From assembly GCA_030625695.1 (NCBI GenBank), contig DAOUQK010000048.1, forward strand, positions 1 through 14,954: a stretch of DNA of 14,954 nt, given 5' to 3'. This DNA comes from Paracoccaceae bacterium (GTDB lineage Bacteria > Pseudomonadota > Alphaproteobacteria > Rhodobacterales > Rhodobacteraceae). The stretch's first letter is position 1; each line of letters starts with the position of its first letter. The position numbers and the translations under genes were made by a program. The notes beneath the pieces were generated by a model, which saw only the letters and a program-made list of their open reading frames with translations, was not told the origin of the DNA and did no database searches. Positions 12,600 to 14,954 of this stretch are shown piece after piece.

Positions 12600-13534
12600 T
12601 GGATCGTTCACGCGCGCGTCTTGTATTGGCACTGATGGTTTTGGCCGCCGGCTGGGGCATAACCATTCCGATGACCAAAATCGCGGTCAGTACCGGTCAC
12701 AGCTTTGCCGGGCTGATCTTCTGGCAACTGGTTATCGGCGTGTTGGTGATGGTGCCGATATCGCTTTTCCGCCGTCGCAAATTGCCGCTCCACAAATCTG
12801 CGCTGAAAACCTATCTGGTGATCGCTCTGATCGGCACATTGGTGCCAAATTCGGCCTCGTATCAGGCCATCGCCCATCTGCCATCCGGGGTCGTTTCCGT
12901 CCTGATGTCGCTGATCCCAATCATCGCCTTTCCGATTGCTCTGGGCCTGAAGCTGGAAGCGTTCAGCCCGCGCCGCCTTGGCGGTTTACTGGTCGGGCTA
13001 ACCGGCGTCATGATATTGATCCTTCCGGGCGCGAGCCTGCCCGAGGCGGCCATGCTGGCCTGGATACCGGTGTCACTGATATCGGTCACCTGCTATGCCT
13101 TTGAGGGCAATTACGTTGCCAAATGGGGCACCGGCGGGGCCGGTCCCATTCAGGTCTTGCTGGGGGCGTCGCTGGTCGGGGCGCTGATTGCGGGGCCGGT
13201 TGTTATTGGCACCGGGACTTATATTTCGCCGTTCCGCGTCTGGGGCGCGCCCGAAGTGGCGCTGGTGCTGTCGTCTATCATTCATGTGCTGGTCTATACC
13301 GGCTATGTCTGGATGGTTGGCCGGGCAGGGCCGGTTTTTGCGGTTCAGATCAGCTATCCGGTCACCGGGTTTGGGATAATCTGGGCCATGGTGTTGCTGG
13401 GCGAAAGTTATCCGCGCACCTTCTGGGTTGCCATGGCTTTGGTTCTGGCCGGCGTGTTTCTGGTCCAACCACAGCGCAACCGGGGCGAGCGCGCGCTTGT
13501 GCCCGGTGCCAAAGACCGTCAGGATAACACGTAA
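12599..13534 (+). CDS. EamA-family (DMT superfamily) transporter, second of a tandem pair
   Basis: A 311-residue, ten-helix inner-membrane protein of the same family as its upstream neighbour. Stretches shared nearly verbatim by both include FWQLVIG, YAFExNYVAKWG, WGAPE, GRAGxVFAVQxSYxVTGFG, LLGESY and VLxGVFLVQP, so the pair arose by tandem duplication followed by divergence. The ATG overlaps the upstream TGA by one base (TGATG), which favours reinitiation and near-equal output of both proteins; they may work as a heterodimer or with different substrates. The substrate is unknown. The SLC13 permease begins 20 bp downstream with no terminator between. Confidence 0.9.
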   Translation: MDRSRARLVLALMVLAAGWGITIPMTKIAVSTGHSFAGLIFWQLVIGVLVMVPISLFRRRKLPLHKSALKTYLVIALIGTLVPNSASYQAIAHLPSGVVSVLMSLIPIIAFPIALGLKLEAFSPRRLGGLLVGLTGVMILILPGASLPEAAMLAWIPVSLISVTCYAFEGNYVAKWGTGGAGPIQVLLGASLVGALIAGPVVIGTGTYISPFRVWGAPEVALVLSSIIHVLVYTGYVWMVGRAGPVFAVQISYPVTGFGIIWAMVLLGESYPRTFWVAMALVLAGVFLVQPQRNRGERALVPGAKDRQDNT

Positions 13535-13554
13535 GATAAGCAGCGGGGGGCAAG

Positions 13555-14954
13555 ATGAACTTATTTGCGTTTTCCCAGACCGGCGAAGCGATTGTAACCC
13601 TTGTGGTTGTCGCAATCATGTTCATCCTGTTCATGCGTGAACGCTATCCGGCCGAAGTGGTGGCGATTGGCGGTGCTGCGGCAATGCTGGCGCTGGGCGT
13701 GTTACCCTACGAAGACGCGCTGCACGTGCTGTCCAACCCGGCCCCCTGGACCATTGTCGCGATGTTCATCGTCATGGGCGCATTGGTGCGCACCGGGGCG
13801 CTGGCCTGGTTCACCCACCTGGCCGAATCTCAGGCCGATGCCCGCCCCGCCGTCGCCATCGGCGCGTTGATGGCATTCGTTGTGGTGGCCTCGGCGTTTG
13901 TGAACAACACACCAGTGGTGGTGGTGATGATCCCGGTGTTTGTGCAATTGTGCCGCCGGTTGAACATCTCGCCTAGCAAGCTGTTGATTCCGTTAAGTTA
14001 TGCAGCAATTCTTGGTGGGTCTTTAACCCTGATCGGCACATCGACCAACCTGTTGGTCGATGGCGTGGCCCGCGCGCGGGGGTTAGAGGCGTTCACAATC
14101 TTCGAAGTAACGCCATTGGCGATCATTCTGGTGATCTGGGGTGGGTTGTACCTGCGCTTTATCGCCCCGCGCCTGTTGCCGGACCGGGCCAGCATGGCGA
14201 TGATGCTGTCGGACAAATCCAAGATGAAGTTTTTCACCGAGGCGGTGATCCCCCCCGACAGCAACCTGATTGGCCGCGAAGTAAGCGGCGTGCAATTGTT
14301 CAAACGCCCCGGCGTGCGGTTGATAGACGTAATCCGCGGCGATGCGTCATTGCGGCGCGACCTTAAAGGCGTGGCATTAGAGGTCGGCGACCGGGTGGTG
14401 TTGCGCACGCAGATGACAGAATTGTTAAGCCTGCAAAACAACAAGGAACTGAAACGGGTTGATCAGGTTTCAGCGGTGGAAACCTCAACCGTCGAGGTGC
14501 TGATCACACCGGGGTGCCGTATGGTGGGCCGTTCCTTGGGTGAATTGCGGCTGCGGCGGCGTTATGGCGTCTATGTTTTGGCGGTTCACCGGCGCAATCA
14601 GAATATTGGTCGGCAGTTGGATAATCTGGACGTGACCATAGGGGATACGCTGCTGTTGGAAGGCGCACCAGAGGATATTCAACGGCTGGCAACGGACATG
14701 GACATGGTCGATGTGGCCAAACCCACCGCGCGCGCCTATCGTCGTCGCCACGCGCCCATCGCCATTGCCGCCATTGCCGGAATTGTGGTTTTGGCGGCAA
14801 TGGGAGTCGCCCCAATCCTGTTGCTGGCGGTGCTGGCGATGGCGCTGGTGTTCCTGACCCGCTGCATCGATTCGGATGAGGCGTTTTCCTTCATCGACGG
14901 GCGGCTTCTGGCGTTGATCTTCGCCATGCTGGCGGTGGCGACAGCACTGGAAAC
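13555..14954 (+). CDS. SLC13-family permease with TrkA-C domains (3' end outside window)
   Basis: The first 466 residues are present and the frame is open to the window end. Hydrophobic helices at about 10-205 include the SLC13/DASS signatures NNTPVVVV (117-124) and IGTSTNLLVDG (160-170), which in related sodium-coupled carriers form the ion and substrate loops. A cytosolic section (about 215-390) holds two TrkA-C (RCK-C) domains: TEAVIPPDSNLIGREVSGVQ with LEVGDRVVLR, and VEVLITPGCRMVGRSLGEL with IGDTLLLEG. Membrane helices resume at 400. Such proteins are usually about 590 residues and are annotated as sodium/sulfate or dicarboxylate symporters; the TrkA-C insert suggests ligand gating, and the substrate is uncertain. 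A G-rich stretch (13544-13550) precedes ATG 13555 as a weak ribosome site. It follows the EamA pair by 20 bp, probably in the same operon. Confidence 0.92.
   Translation, partial: MNLFAFSQTGEAIVTLVVVAIMFILFMRERYPAEVVAIGGAAAMLALGVLPYEDALHVLSNPAPWTIVAMFIVMGALVRTGALAWFTHLAESQADARPAVAIGALMAFVVVASAFVNNTPVVVVMIPVFVQLCRRLNISPSKLLIPLSYAAILGGSLTLIGTSTNLLVDGVARARGLEAFTIFEVTPLAIILVIWGGLYLRFIAPRLLPDRASMAMMLSDKSKMKFFTEAVIPPDSNLIGREVSGVQLFKRPGVRLIDVIRGDASLRRDLKGVALEVGDRVVLRTQMTELLSLQNNKELKRVDQVSAVETSTVEVLITPGCRMVGRSLGELRLRRRYGVYVLAVHRRNQNIGRQLDNLDVTIGDTLLLEGAPEDIQRLATDMDMVDVAKPTARAYRRRHAPIAIAAIAGIVVLAAMGVAPILLLAVLAMALVFLTRCIDSDEAFSFIDGRLLALIFAMLAVATALE

Noticed and set aside
11850..12632. A 260-codon minus-strand frame opposite the first EamA gene.
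   Set aside because: It is His, Gln and Arg rich, antisense to clear membrane-protein coding, and has no supporting start signal.

Overview
The window looks like an ordinary chromosomal segment of a high-GC alphaproteobacterium, most likely Rhodobacteraceae (Roseobacter group). This is judged from protein recall only: a Bax-inhibitor-1 protein, a DUF1127 mini-protein beside a LysR regulator, a PraR-like Cro/C1 regulator upstream of a HisN-type phosphatase, and an mgtE / formyl-THF cyclo-ligase / YmdB-like / EamA / SLC13 run. No tRNA, rRNA, CRISPR, transposase or phage gene is visible.

Layout. Positions 1-830 hold a dispersed palindromic repeat, a frameshifted DUF1272 zinc-ribbon remnant (minus) and a strong terminator. 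Positions 834-2057 (minus) carry a Bax-inhibitor-1 membrane protein and a DUF1127 gene, the latter divergent from a LysR regulator (2182-3063, plus). A second copy of the dispersed repeat fills the gap between the lysR stop and the convergent stop of a zinc-free quinone oxidoreductase (3236-4192, minus). A 365-bp regulatory region then precedes a Cro/C1 regulator (4558) and a hisN-like phosphatase (4999). Next come 8-oxoguanine deaminase (5915-7249, plus) and guanine deaminase (7303-8601, minus), which are convergent and together form a small purine-deamination island. From 8736 a plus-strand run with overlapping or tightly spaced genes encodes an MgtE magnesium channel, 5-formyl-THF cyclo-ligase, a YmdB-like metallophosphoesterase, two tandem paralogous EamA exporters and an SLC13/TrkA-C permease cut off by the window end.

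How they work together. The two deaminases convert 8-oxoguanine to urate and guanine to xanthine, feeding purine oxidation. The mgtE-to-SLC13 run looks co-transcribed (overlaps of 4, 4 and 1 nt), apart from a 164-bp gap before the ymdB-like gene that holds a large inverted repeat.

The most interesting signals are in RNA and non-coding DNA. (1) The roughly 90-nt leader of the 8-oxoguanine deaminase gene can form an H-type pseudoknot, and one of its strands can instead sequester the Shine-Dalgarno sequence. This resembles a riboswitch, and urate or xanthine are logical ligands. (2) A perfect 12-bp inverted repeat straddles the hisN start codon, and its 10-bp core recurs at the likely transcription start of the deaminase gene. 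(3) A family of GTAGGGTGGG-based palindromic elements occurs at four places, two of them full copies with a cloverleaf-like fold and TA-containing ends. All folds were found by eye and no energy calculation or database search was run.
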